Below, piece by piece: positions 39,524-49,350 of a stretch of 64,000 bases of DNA. Position numbers and translations under genes: made by a program. Position 1 is the stretch's first letter, and each line of letters begins with the position of its first letter. The stretch is from Fasciolopsis buskii (lineage: Eukaryota; Platyhelminthes; Trematoda; Plagiorchiida; Fasciolidae). Where the stretch lies: NCBI GenBank assembly GCA_008360955.1, contig LUCM01010080.1, positions 93,330 to 157,329 of the forward strand. Direction: 5' to 3'. The notes below the pieces were generated by a model, which worked only from the letters and a program-made list of their open reading frames with translations, was not told the DNA's origin and made no database searches.

Positions 39524-40630
39524 TTAGGCATTCGTTTTATCCAGTGAGCTCATAACGTTCGGGTGAAACAGGCACATGGAGAAGATGAGAGTAACCAAGT
39601 AGATTAAAAAGAATACGCGATCCAGTGCGAGACATATCGTCCGCCACTGTTCGGCAATTCGCGTCTTCCGGTCTCGTTCGTTCTTCTCTAACTCGATTGT
39701 CTTGATAGTATTGGTTATGTACTGCAAATCCATTTCTAAGGAATAAAGTTCTTTTCTTGCAATGAAGCTTTCCAATTCGCGCCACTGCCTCACCCGAGAG
39801 GATGTGAATAGCTCTCGGGGAACAGTAGCGGAATGGGAATTTTGAGTTGCATTTTCACTAGCCCGTGAGATCTTGTTTGGTCCCAAAAGGCGAATGTAGA
39901 AGCGATTTGCGGGCGAAGTTGTTGAAACGGATTGATCACATGGGGATTGATTATGTTCGGGAAAAATGTCCCAAAATCCCTGATTTGTATTTCTTGACTG
40001 GTGGTTTCGTCCACATCCCTGACTTAGTGATTCCATTGCGTGCATGAGAGCGTCTTGTGCATATGAGTTAATTGGAGAAACTATCTGGCTGGCTGGCCTC
40101 AAATAACCCTTATTACTTCGAGTTCGATAACAAAGCTCACAGTCTTCTTGCTCATGAGTTTGTTCGAAGCGATGAACGTTTTCTTTGCCAGCCGACGGTC
40201 TGCCAGCCTGTCCAGTTGCTCCCCAGTTTACATCCGGAAAACGAGATTTGTTGCTAAAAGAGGCGTTTTTTGGGAACGACCTAACTGATATTTTCCGTTC
40301 ACTTCGGTTCTCACATCTCGTCCTATCTGGAAGACAGTGGGAAACAACTTTATGTGATGCAGAACCTCGAAGACACCAACAAGAGTCGTCGTCGCTTATC
40401 GGTCGCACAATTTCCAGTCGAGCTTCGTTTTGCTTTGGAAGTTTCTGTCGAACAGAGTATTTGTATTGACCCTTTGCCTCCCGATTGTTTTCTGTCTCGG
40501 ATGTTGTGAATCGTGCTAATGAAGCATTTCCAACGCTTTCCATATTCTGAATTGTTCCATTATCACCAACTAGAGCGTCCTTCAAACACTCGGTATTCAC
40601 AAATAGCATCGATCCTACAGTTTTTGCCAA
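39524..40630 (-). CDS. Nicotinic acetylcholine receptor subunit, terminal exon (M3-M4 loop, MA helix, M4)
   Basis: This is the last coding exon: 368 codons plus stop. The acceptor is ACGTTCTCCTCCCTTATAG/TTG, with an ideal pyrimidine tract; an in-frame stop lies directly upstream, so the exon starts here in phase 0. Residues 1 to about 270 are a long, polar, Ser/Asn/Arg-rich cytoplasmic loop with scattered cysteines, much longer than in most nAChR subunits. Then comes the amphipathic MA helix (LQYITNTIKTIELEKNERD) and the conserved pre-M4 segment (EQWRTICLALDR). M4 itself is at residues 332-355 (ICLALDRVFFLIYLVTLIFS). A 13-residue extracellular tail ends in KTNA. The Trp-x-x-x-x-x-x-x-Asp-Arg pattern before M4 is diagnostic of the family. 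The protein acts in the plasma membrane as part of a pentameric acetylcholine-gated channel. Confidence 0.93.
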   Translation of the reverse strand: MAKTVGSMLFVNTECLKDALVGDNGTIQNMESVGNASLARFTTSETENNREAKGQYKYSVRQKLPKQNEARLEIVRPISDDDSCWCLRGSASHKVVSHCLPDRTRCENRSERKISVRSFPKNASFSNKSRFPDVNWGATGQAGRPSAGKENVHRFEQTHEQEDCELCYRTRSNKGYLRPASQIVSPINSYAQDALMHAMESLSQGCGRNHQSRNTNQGFWDIFPEHNQSPCDQSVSTTSPANRFYIRLLGPNKISRASENATQNSHSATVPRELFTSSRVRQWRELESFIARKELYSLEMDLQYITNTIKTIELEKNERDRKTRIAEQWRTICLALDRVFFLIYLVTLIFSMCLFHPNVMSSLDKTNA

Positions 40631-40900
40631 CTATAAGGGAGGAGAACGTAGAATATGAGATGGAAGGTTTTGAGGCAACTAAATTCCGCACAATTAAGAA
40701 GTCCAAAAGTCAGTGGAATATGGATAATAATAACACAATGATATTATAAGCTTTTCGTATTTTGTAGCCTTATGCGATTTAAGAGGACTACGTGCATGGG
40801 TGGGACACGAAACTGACAAAATAGGTCAGGTGACTGATATCTGACTTATCAAGCAGCATCAACACATGATGGATATTTTCCTGTAACACCTATCGCTTAC

Positions 40901-41128
40901 TACTCCTATCATCACAGTAAACCTTGTTCTGCATATCTTCTTCGCATCCAAACTATCAGCAGAGAGGCCGTCTTTTGTTGGGAGTGAATTACGGTAGTCC
41001 AGCAAACAGTGGACATAGAAGGTCCTGCTGCTTTTTAAGCCTAAAAAGTGTTCGGAGTCGGTCCGGTTAGCGAATCGGCTAATCCGTTCGACAATGTCCT
41101 TCGTCCCGAGTACGCTTTCCAGCTCCGG
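40901..41128 (-). CDS. Candidate extra M3-M4 loop exon of the receptor
   Basis: This segment has 228 nt, 76 codons, with acceptor CTATTTATTCCTTCTTGCGGCATGTCCACCAAG/CCG and donor GTA/GTAAGC. It is phase 0-0, exactly as required between 43727 and 40630. The base composition is GC-richer than the surrounding intron, as in the certain exons. The peptide (PELESVLGTKDIVERISRF, later HFLGLKSSRTFYVHCLLDY) is hydrophilic and has no known domain. It lies where the cytoplasmic loop belongs. Direct splicing of 43727 to 40630 is also in frame (PQWLLL then LAKTVGSM), so this could be an alternative cassette, or not an exon. Confidence 0.5.
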
Positions 41129-43726
41129 CTTGGTGGACATGCCGCAAGAAGGAATAAATAGCTGTGCAGTGTCTTTATGGTTTTCTAATGCCATGTAGCG
41201 AATGGTCTTCCTCAAAACTTTACCTTGTTTGCTGCTACATCATCAGTTCTGGATCACTTATTTCAACCGTTTTCCAGCAAAAAGCTATGGAACATGATGT
41301 GTTGGTCATCATTTTGTAATAAAAACTTACTCAATGACATTTCTTCGTCATGAAGTCCGTGTACAACAATCTTTGTTTTTGCTGAGGCATGTTAATGGAA
41401 CTTCGCAGAAAAATAAATGCCTTTACTAATTTCTGTCCCAGTCTCTTTTGGTCTCACTTGACAACCCCTTTGTAAAATCAAGTAAAATGAATCGAATTTA
41501 GTTTACCATCATTTCTTTTATTCGTTCGTTGATCAGTAATTGAAACCTCTGGCTATAAATAGGAGGCTTACTTTATAAGCTAAAATAAAATATTCAAGAG
41601 TAAACGCCGGTAATGAACAGAGTGTTAAGTCATAAATTACTTTCCTGTGTCATGGAAATGCAAGCTTAAATTCTAAATAGGAAGGAAGGTGTATCCGGTC
41701 CTTTTGCTTTATTTCACTATGATTTCGAACACAGCAAGTGAAAACCCAACGGAGTTCGGAAATTCCTCAAACTTGCCTGGAACGATGCTAAGTAAAGTAG
41801 TAGGTTGTATTCATATATGCAGATTAGCTCTCCTGATACGTAGAAGCAAGTTTTATTGAATGTGCTACCGTGATTAGGCATTTAAACAAAAGGTAAATGC
41901 ACTTATTCGTAATTCCAGTTTTAGCCTTAAGCTGCGAACTATTAATACTTGTTAGTCCGGGATAATAGAACTTTCACTTAGGGGGGGGGGTAGACCCCAG
42001 TTTTACCCAGAGTCGGCCTCGCTACCCAGGTCTAGTTAGCGCGCTACCACAATCACTTAGTGTTTCCATGAGAGTTAATGAATAAATTGAGGGAAGTCAG
42101 ATTTCTTGATACCACAGTGTAGAAACTACTATGATGGCTAAAAAACTTTATTAACTATTTCATATTCGACGTTATTCGGCATTTCATTTTTACCAAGGTC
42201 AACATTTCTATGATAATAAAAGGAAAAGCTTTATCAAACACGTTTACGCCACAGAAAACCGATAACAGTGAAAAATTGAAGAACGTACTACTTATACGTT
42301 TCCTGAAAAGCTACCATCTTCCCGTTAATTTTGTTGTAGAAATTTGCCACAATTTATCGCACTACTGCCTCGAAAAAGTGGAACAATATCTGCATGTTTC
42401 ATGTGCCGTCGGATACGGAATAAGGTTTAAATGCACGACAAGAATGGATACGTCATAATCCTGTGTACTGACCGAAAACGCTCAGCGGGTGACTTTATCG
42501 ACCCGCTAGTTCTGCTAGTAAGTTATCTAACCGTAGGATAGGATTCATTGAAAACAGGTCGCATCCTGAACCTTTATGTTATACACACTGTTTCGTGTTC
42601 TGATGCTATAATTTATTGAATTGTCTGTAAGTTGGACACTGACTTCGAAGTTACGAAATTTCACGGCACATAAGGTAAACTTCATTTCATGCTGAAATTG
42701 TTTGACATCACATCAAAATGACTCCAGAAATGCTGAGTTCAAATGGCGGACCCATTAGTTGCCAGTTTTTATAAACACTAAATTTCTGTCAGTATGACAG
42801 GCATTTTGCTATGAACACATCACTCTGTTCTTTCTGGATAGATCGCAGTATGTGGTGGTCGATGTGCGAGGACAGTGTCTTATTGAGATCTAAGCTGAAT
42901 TTTTGGTTTATTTGCATACCGGGTAATTTCAAAGTTTACTACATATAGGAAATCAAGTAGTTCTTTAGTTATGCTGTTTCTTGCTGGAACCAGAAGCGTT
43001 CACATGAAGTCTGTTGCATGCATATATTCAAACAGAATAAGAGAGAGAGACCAAATGAAACTCACTGCGTGATTACCTCCAGCTCACTGTCACTTCTCAA
43101 GTCGCCACTTTAAAAAACACCCTGGATTGACTTCAAAGGTGCCACACAAGTCAGGTAGCATTCAGCGATGTTCTATAACTGGGTTAGGGAAGAGGAATTC
43201 TGATACTACTCTTGCGTTCAAATTTGGGCGACCATTCTTTTGATCCCAGGAATATCTCTGAGCCTCGCCTGATTTCCGGATACATGATATTTCATTGTTG
43301 CGGTGATCGCTGTTCTAGACCTCTCCCTTGAAATCATTACACAACTTATCAGACATATCTAGGTAATCTGGACCGTAAACGCTGTAAATTCTAAACCACG
43401 GGTATCGTACGAGATTCGGACTCATGTTTATATAACTTCAGCCTAACAGTACGTGAACAATGTTGAAGCATTTTTGAAAGCCAAATTAGAGCTTGCATGC
43501 TGTTTTGCAATGTCGTATTTTTGTTTTATCCTCGTGGTGTGTTGCTTTGATAAGTTGACTTCTGTATGCATTGGAATTCAAAACAATAGGCTCTAAAACA
43601 TCGGAACCTCTGTAGATCGAAGTAGATTGAAGCCTGTCTTATACGTATATGTGATTTTTAATGGGACCCAAATGCTATCGAAACAGTAGTCGTATGAATG
43701 AGCCAGTAAACGTCATAGTTACTTAC
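41129..43726. other. Intron of the receptor gene
   Basis: This 2.6-kb stretch contains a SINE-like fragment at 41974-42060 with a poly-G run. Plus-strand frames such as 42210-42458 show no domain. Confidence 0.65.
41974..42060 (-). mobile_element. Short tRNA-derived SINE-like fragment with 8-bp direct repeats
   Basis: The block is flanked by TCACTTAG at 41974-41981 and at 42053-42060. On the minus strand it begins with GTGGTAGCGCGCTAAC, close to a pol III A box, and goes on to GGGTAGCGAGGCCGACTC. It ends in a run of C (a G run of ten on the plus strand). The size (about 80 bp), tRNA-like start and flanking duplication suggest a SINE; the B box is poor. Confidence 0.4.
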
Positions 43727-43884
43727 CAATAAAAGCCACTGAGGTATGCTCCTTGTATGATCAGCTCGAAAATGCAGATTCACTGTGATGCACGATAGGA
43801 ACATGGAAACGGTTATTACTCCCATGTTGAAACAAAAGTAAGCACCTAAAGGACCAATAAAAGCAGACTTTGGATGAGGCTTTG
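43727..43884 (-). CDS. Nicotinic acetylcholine receptor subunit, M2-M3 linker and M3 exon
   Basis: This internal exon has 158 nt. The acceptor GAATTATTGAAAG/CA gives phase 1 at the start, and the donor TTG/GTAAGT ends in phase 0. The peptide runs KPHPKSAFIGPLGAYFC, then FNMGVITVSMFLSCITVNLH and FRADHTRSIPQWLLL. This aligns with the family pattern from the M2-M3 linker (VPLIGKYF) through M3 to the NxHxR...P.W motif at the start of the cytoplasmic loop. The NLHFR and PQW landmarks make M3 certain. In most subunits the linker reads PxTSxxVPLIG; here it is PHPKSAFIGPLG, which is divergent. Confidence 0.92.
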
Positions 43885-45414
43885 CTTTCAATAATTCTTT
43901 TCTAGTCTTAGCGCTTCAATGAGTTACATTGACAACAGTCGACCATGATAAAAGCGCGGAACTAAGATGGTTAAATTAAAACTAGAATGCAACTATCTGT
44001 TGTATTTAGCTTCTTAGTAGCAGACAATACTGGTAAATTGTGTGCTAGTTGACGAATCATACTATTCTCCCGTGCACAAGGGACAGGCTTTTCCAATCGC
44101 ACATGCGAAAGCAATTCAGGTTTTGATACATTGTGCCCATCAATTGCAATACTGCAAACGAAGCGTCAATGAAGCGCGAAACTTTTGCCAAAAAAATCTC
44201 ACTAGTTAAAGTAAACGCACTCGAGTGAACTGTGTTTGCTTTTGATTAAAATGCGTTTTACGCATTAATCTGTTCATTTCAAAACAGAGCTTCTATGAGG
44301 ACTCAAACAATCAGCCAAATGAAAACCCTGAGAGGAAAATAAGTTACAGAGAGTCCAGATTACCATGTCTTGATATTTCCATCCTAATATATTTATATGC
44401 AGTTTTATTCGATGTATCCTACGGTTGTACTAGAAGACCTCAAGTATTCTGGGAAAATTCTACTCGATGGAGGAGTTTTCGCCTTTAGGCCACCTCTGGT
44501 CATCCTTTGGCAACTTTTGGCTATATTTTACTAGCTTTCGATTACTAATCAGTAACTGCCGATTGGTTTGGCTGCCATGAACATTTTCGAACAACGTTCC
44601 ACCGTTTTGCTTATCACGTACGAATTGTATAGCTCAGTTACATGGCTTCATGACCCAGTGTGATTTGCAAAAGTAGTCGGCAGAGAAGTAAGTGTACAGC
44701 TCGGCTCAAGTCATGACTGGTTGAGTAGCTCGAGGTTATTGATCGAAGATCAGTGACTAAACAAACTTAATCAAGGACCTAACAGAAAACGGGGAACCCA
44801 TTTCTGGGTGATTTGCTTGTCTATTAGTCCGTCCGGGCTCACGAGATGTCAACTAAAGCGAAAGTCATCCGGAATTCAGTTGAAGTAGGGCGACCAGAAC
44901 AGAAGGGAGACAAATTATCGATACCTCAATTTTTCATCTTTCAAGATTGAAATCAAGCAGCTAAGTCGCTCAGTTTAGACAGACCGGCGATTTCTGATGA
45001 CTGTCAACGAGTGGTAAACCAAGCAGTGCTGAGGTTTGAACGCCGTGAGGCTGAGTTAGTGTCAATAAGTTCCGCTGGTCTTATTCAGCGACTGCGGCCC
45101 GTCACGCTTACATTGGGAGTGTCTTCACGCAGCTGCTTTTTATATGGCTCACAAATCCACATCCATCCGCCAAGTATTTGCTCTGTTCCATATGTAGCGA
45201 TTTCGACCCAGTGTGCCTTGCTGAAACCTAACAAATTTCACATTCATAGTGAGCTCTTTCTGGATGCATTTCGAGATGCAAAAAGTGGGGTCTAGTCATA
45301 TGGATAAATGGGCAAATATTATTGCTATTCACGTGACGAAGAGGATCAGGGGCGCCAGTGTCATTCGCTAACAAAGCAAAAGAATGAATGGAACTAGTGA
45401 AGAAACAGTACGGC

Positions 45415-45490
45415 ACAGTAGGTGGTTGATAGCACATCGGACGTAACGAGGCCGGGTTATTGCGTTACTTGAGGCCGACTCAACCAGATA
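45415..45490 (+). mobile_element. Degraded tRNA/SINE-like fragment
   Basis: The plus strand reads GGTTGATAGCACATCGGACG, which resembles a tRNA A box and D arm, followed by CGAGGCCGGGTTATTGCG and GAGGCCGACTC. The last motif is shared with the SINE-like fragment at 41974-42060. It cannot form a normal cloverleaf and the B box is degenerate, so it is not called as a tRNA gene. Confidence 0.35.
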
Positions 45491-48400
45491 CCACCAACGA
45501 ACAATTCAAGAACTAAAAGTTCTATTGATAACGAAGCATTTTGATTTCTCTCAAAGTTGTTGACTTGTAACAATGTTTAGCTGTTTCCGGCGAAGAATTT
45601 TTCTGTGGGACGTTTTGTGCTAAGCTGTTTGCCGGCTGTTCTCCATCCGAACTTTGGATTAAAGATCCAGTGCAAGACGACTGGTAAACAAAAACATTGT
45701 CATTGCAAGAACCACCTGGAAATGTCTGGATGAATTAGACAGAGCAATTAGTGGTCTGCCGACAAAATTGCTTTTGATAATCACAATCGGCCAGCTTTCT
45801 TCGCATTATAAAACCTGTAGCTGAACTAAAAAATTAAAATTTTCAATGACCAGAAATTGTCATTGTTTGTTTTTATATTTAGTTCTTAGACAGTTAAAGA
45901 AAACATTTGTGGTTCGCATCATTGAATTCCACTGACTGCAAAAATATGAATTTCACACACCCAGTTGCTACCGTTGATTTTAGGGTGCCACAATTCTAAG
46001 TGAATGCAATCAGATAAAGTTCTAGCTAAATTCGAAAAGTTGATAGACGACAATACGGCCAATCAAACGTACCAAGTAATGGAAAGCTGCTCGCAGCTGA
46101 TGGCGTCATATTCTCCAAAAGTAAATGAAGCAGCAAAAATGCAACGAAAACGTTCATTGCTGTAAATTGAAACAAAAATTAAAACACTAAACAACCCCGG
46201 GAAATTTCAAGAGCAAGTTTATTTAGTGCCAAGACAAGTGCAATATGAAAGTTGATTTTGAATTTTCGGTATTGTGGTTTACGTTTCATCCCATAGATCC
46301 GGTGACGTAATTTTGTGTGCAACGACATACAAACCGACTAGACATAATTGTGGTTCTTAATGAATAACGCTTTTTGCAAAAATGGTAATTTTCTGTTACT
46401 AATGGAGCAAAATGCGTGTCATTTGCTCAGTTTAGTCTGCAATTCTGGACCCATATATATTTATATAATGCAGTATATACGTGGAAAAATGTTTATACAG
46501 ACAAATTGCCACTGGAAAAATCCAAAGGGAGAAAACGATGAAGGATGAGGAGGGAAGCGAAGAAAAGAATCTGCATAGTTTACCACATGTGATAGCATCT
46601 CTACCGTGCACCTGGGGATTCGTAATTTATCTGCGGGCTGAAAGTACTCCGTTGACAAAACAAAGCGGAAGATTAACGTACGGCATCCTACTCCAAGCTA
46701 CTGACCAAATGACCTAACACACAAAGCACTAGGGCTGTTGAGGGTCACTGGGGTCGGTGACTGATCAAGTAATTCATACACACTCAAGATAGAGTCAGAC
46801 ATCCTAAGTACAAAAATCCCCTCCTCTTCCACAGACGACGATGAGCGTACAGTCGTGCGCTTTTTCCGCTGTCCGAAGTTGGTTTGGGATCGAAATTTTT
46901 CATCTTCTCTAGACCACTTACTGAAAATCAGTGTACCCGGTGGAAGGCTCTGGATATCGGCCCTCATCCGAGCACTTAGGTGAATACACATTCCCTACTA
47001 GGTATGACTTCCTCAGCAATGGCTTTATGAGACGTGCGGTCACTTGGTAGCATTTCAGGAACCGTTTATTCCGAGTAGTCAACTCTGAGCCGTAGACACC
47101 CAACAACGAATTGTCGAGTTCCAGCGAATATATATGCTGGAGGTTGCGCAGCCAAAAAGAAAATGTGTCCAGACGTAAAAGCGTGGTTCGATTAGATCAG
47201 TGCACAAAGAAATAGAAGGAGCTGGAGGAATTCGCTGTGTAAATGTTTCGCAAGCACACAAATGCATATCTCACAGTCAGGCAGATAGTGTCGCCGCTGA
47301 TATGAAGTGTGAACCCCACACAAGAGACATATCCCGCGGAAGGATTCTTCTTCAGCAATCAGTAAAAATGATAAGCAAACAATTGAACAGTGCTGATAAA
47401 ACACCGTAACAAACAGAAGAGAATGTCTCTTTTCTAACCTGAAAGTACAATCGTTTTATTGCGAAGTTTCTGCACACAATTGGAAATGTAAGATGACCAT
47501 CTAAGTAGGAATCCCTAAGTACTTGATGGAATATACCCTGATGGGTGGCAATAAAAGAATGACCAGACGGCTAGACAAGCAGAAAAAAACAAAATGGCAC
47601 TGGAAGCAAGTTAACAAATGAAAAGCCCAGTCAAAACAAACAGAAGAAGCTTGAATGGAAGAAAAGTCATCGGAATATCTGAGGAGAACTCTAATTCCAG
47701 ATAGAGTGGAAACACATTGGAACAACTAAGGATGGAGCTGACTGATAATAAATAATGGCAGCTCCTTGTTAGTTTCAGGAAGCATTTACCCATAGTGTAA
47801 ACATTTTGCGGTCCGGTCTTGTGCCTTGCGTTTTTTTGGAAGGTTCTAGGGACAGCCTTAATCCAGTCCGAGAAGAATTAAGGAACGCAGTCAGAGACAT
47901 GAAAAGTCTACGAGTGATTCGAACAGATTTTGCTGAGGCCTTCAAGCATTAAGTGATATGACAAACCGGGGAAGTCGCAAAGATAAAAGTTGACCTTTAC
48001 GGTTTGCAGAGTTCTCGGACATACCAAAAATTTGAGAAGTTTAAATGGATCAAGTTTCGCTGGTTTAAGATCACAAGTCTTAAGGACGACGGGGCATGGA
48101 CTGTCGGGTAGATTCGGGAATGGTAGCGATATTGACAGATCTCTAGCAATTAGGAGCACGATTCGCGCATAAAATTACGTTAAGAAGGGAATTAAATTAA
48201 ACCACCGGGGCCTACACCTGCGGGTACTTAGGTCAGACGGAGAAGTTTGCACATGCCCTTCCTGGAAAATGGCATTAAGTTGGCATATTCATCTAGGGGT
48301 CCATGAAGCTGCACAATCTTTTAATGGACAAAAAATGCTTAGCTCTACTTTCTGCGTCTGCAGCGCAGTTCATTGGATTCTTTTTTTCCCAAAGCGAAAG

Positions 48401-48849
48401 ACAGTTGTCTTTGTAACTTGTCAGGAGATGGCTGTCAGACGACTGATCGGTTTTTCCTTTCCTTCAATATCAATAACAAAAGGCATCTCAGTTTCTGCGA
48501 ATCCCGTAATTTGCCATTGTTCATTTTAATGCCTTAATACCCTCCATGCTGACAAAGCAATAATTTAATTGGAGCGAAACAACTTTTCTTGGGGGAGCCA
48601 ATGTGGAAAACCAGATTGAGTGTGTCGAAAAAGTTATTCAAGAAATCACGAGCTGGAATAGGAAGAAGGTTTGAAGACGAATCCTCAAGAAGAATCCCTT
48701 AGTCACATTTTGATTTGATTAGTGTAAGGTGTGGCTGCGAGTTAGGACCAAGCGTGCAAGACCAGCCTGTTCCGGCCCGATTAGTCATTTCAAGAAAACA
48801 GCACTGCCCAAAAAATCTGTCGAGTGAATGGAGCACTTGCTAATGACCG

Positions 48850-49350
48850 TAACATTTCTAGATGGAATGCAGAAAAAAAATAATATGAAAATGAGAAACC
48901 CTGAAGTAAATGCGAGAAATTTTAAGTTCAATTTGAGAACGACCTGCTGTGGTGAATCTCTGTCATCCCTGGTACATCTCATTGGTCACCTGGGCACATC
49001 AGTCGTGACTGGTCGCCGGTCTTCTCACACTCCCTATGAGAAGAAATGAGACTACAGACTGGCAAAAGTCGCTGAACCACAGGGCAACACATTCAATTTG
49101 CATCCTTCCATACCATAACGCAAGACTGAGGTATATCTTAGATCTTTTCACAAGGAGTGTGGGAAGATATGTGACCAATCAGGAGCTGGTGAGCGATGCA
49201 TTCAATTAGCCAATGCCAGGCAGCAGGAAGGAGAAAGATTTACCACTGCCGCTCATTCTCAAAATAAACTGACAGCTTCTGACATTCACGTTACGGTTTC
49301 TTACTTCAATTTTCCATTCTGTATTCATCTTGAAATCATTCGGGTCGACA
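48850..49350. repeat. Inverted pair of diverged repeats
   Basis: One copy lies on the plus strand at about 48850-49060 and the other on the minus strand at about 49350-49140. Aligned landmarks include GAGAAACC, AGTT..TTTGAGAA, GTGGT.AATCT..TC, a GA.TGGTC.C block and TC.CACACTCC. By eye the copies share roughly two thirds of their bases. Both keep an open frame over the central part. Confidence 0.6.
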
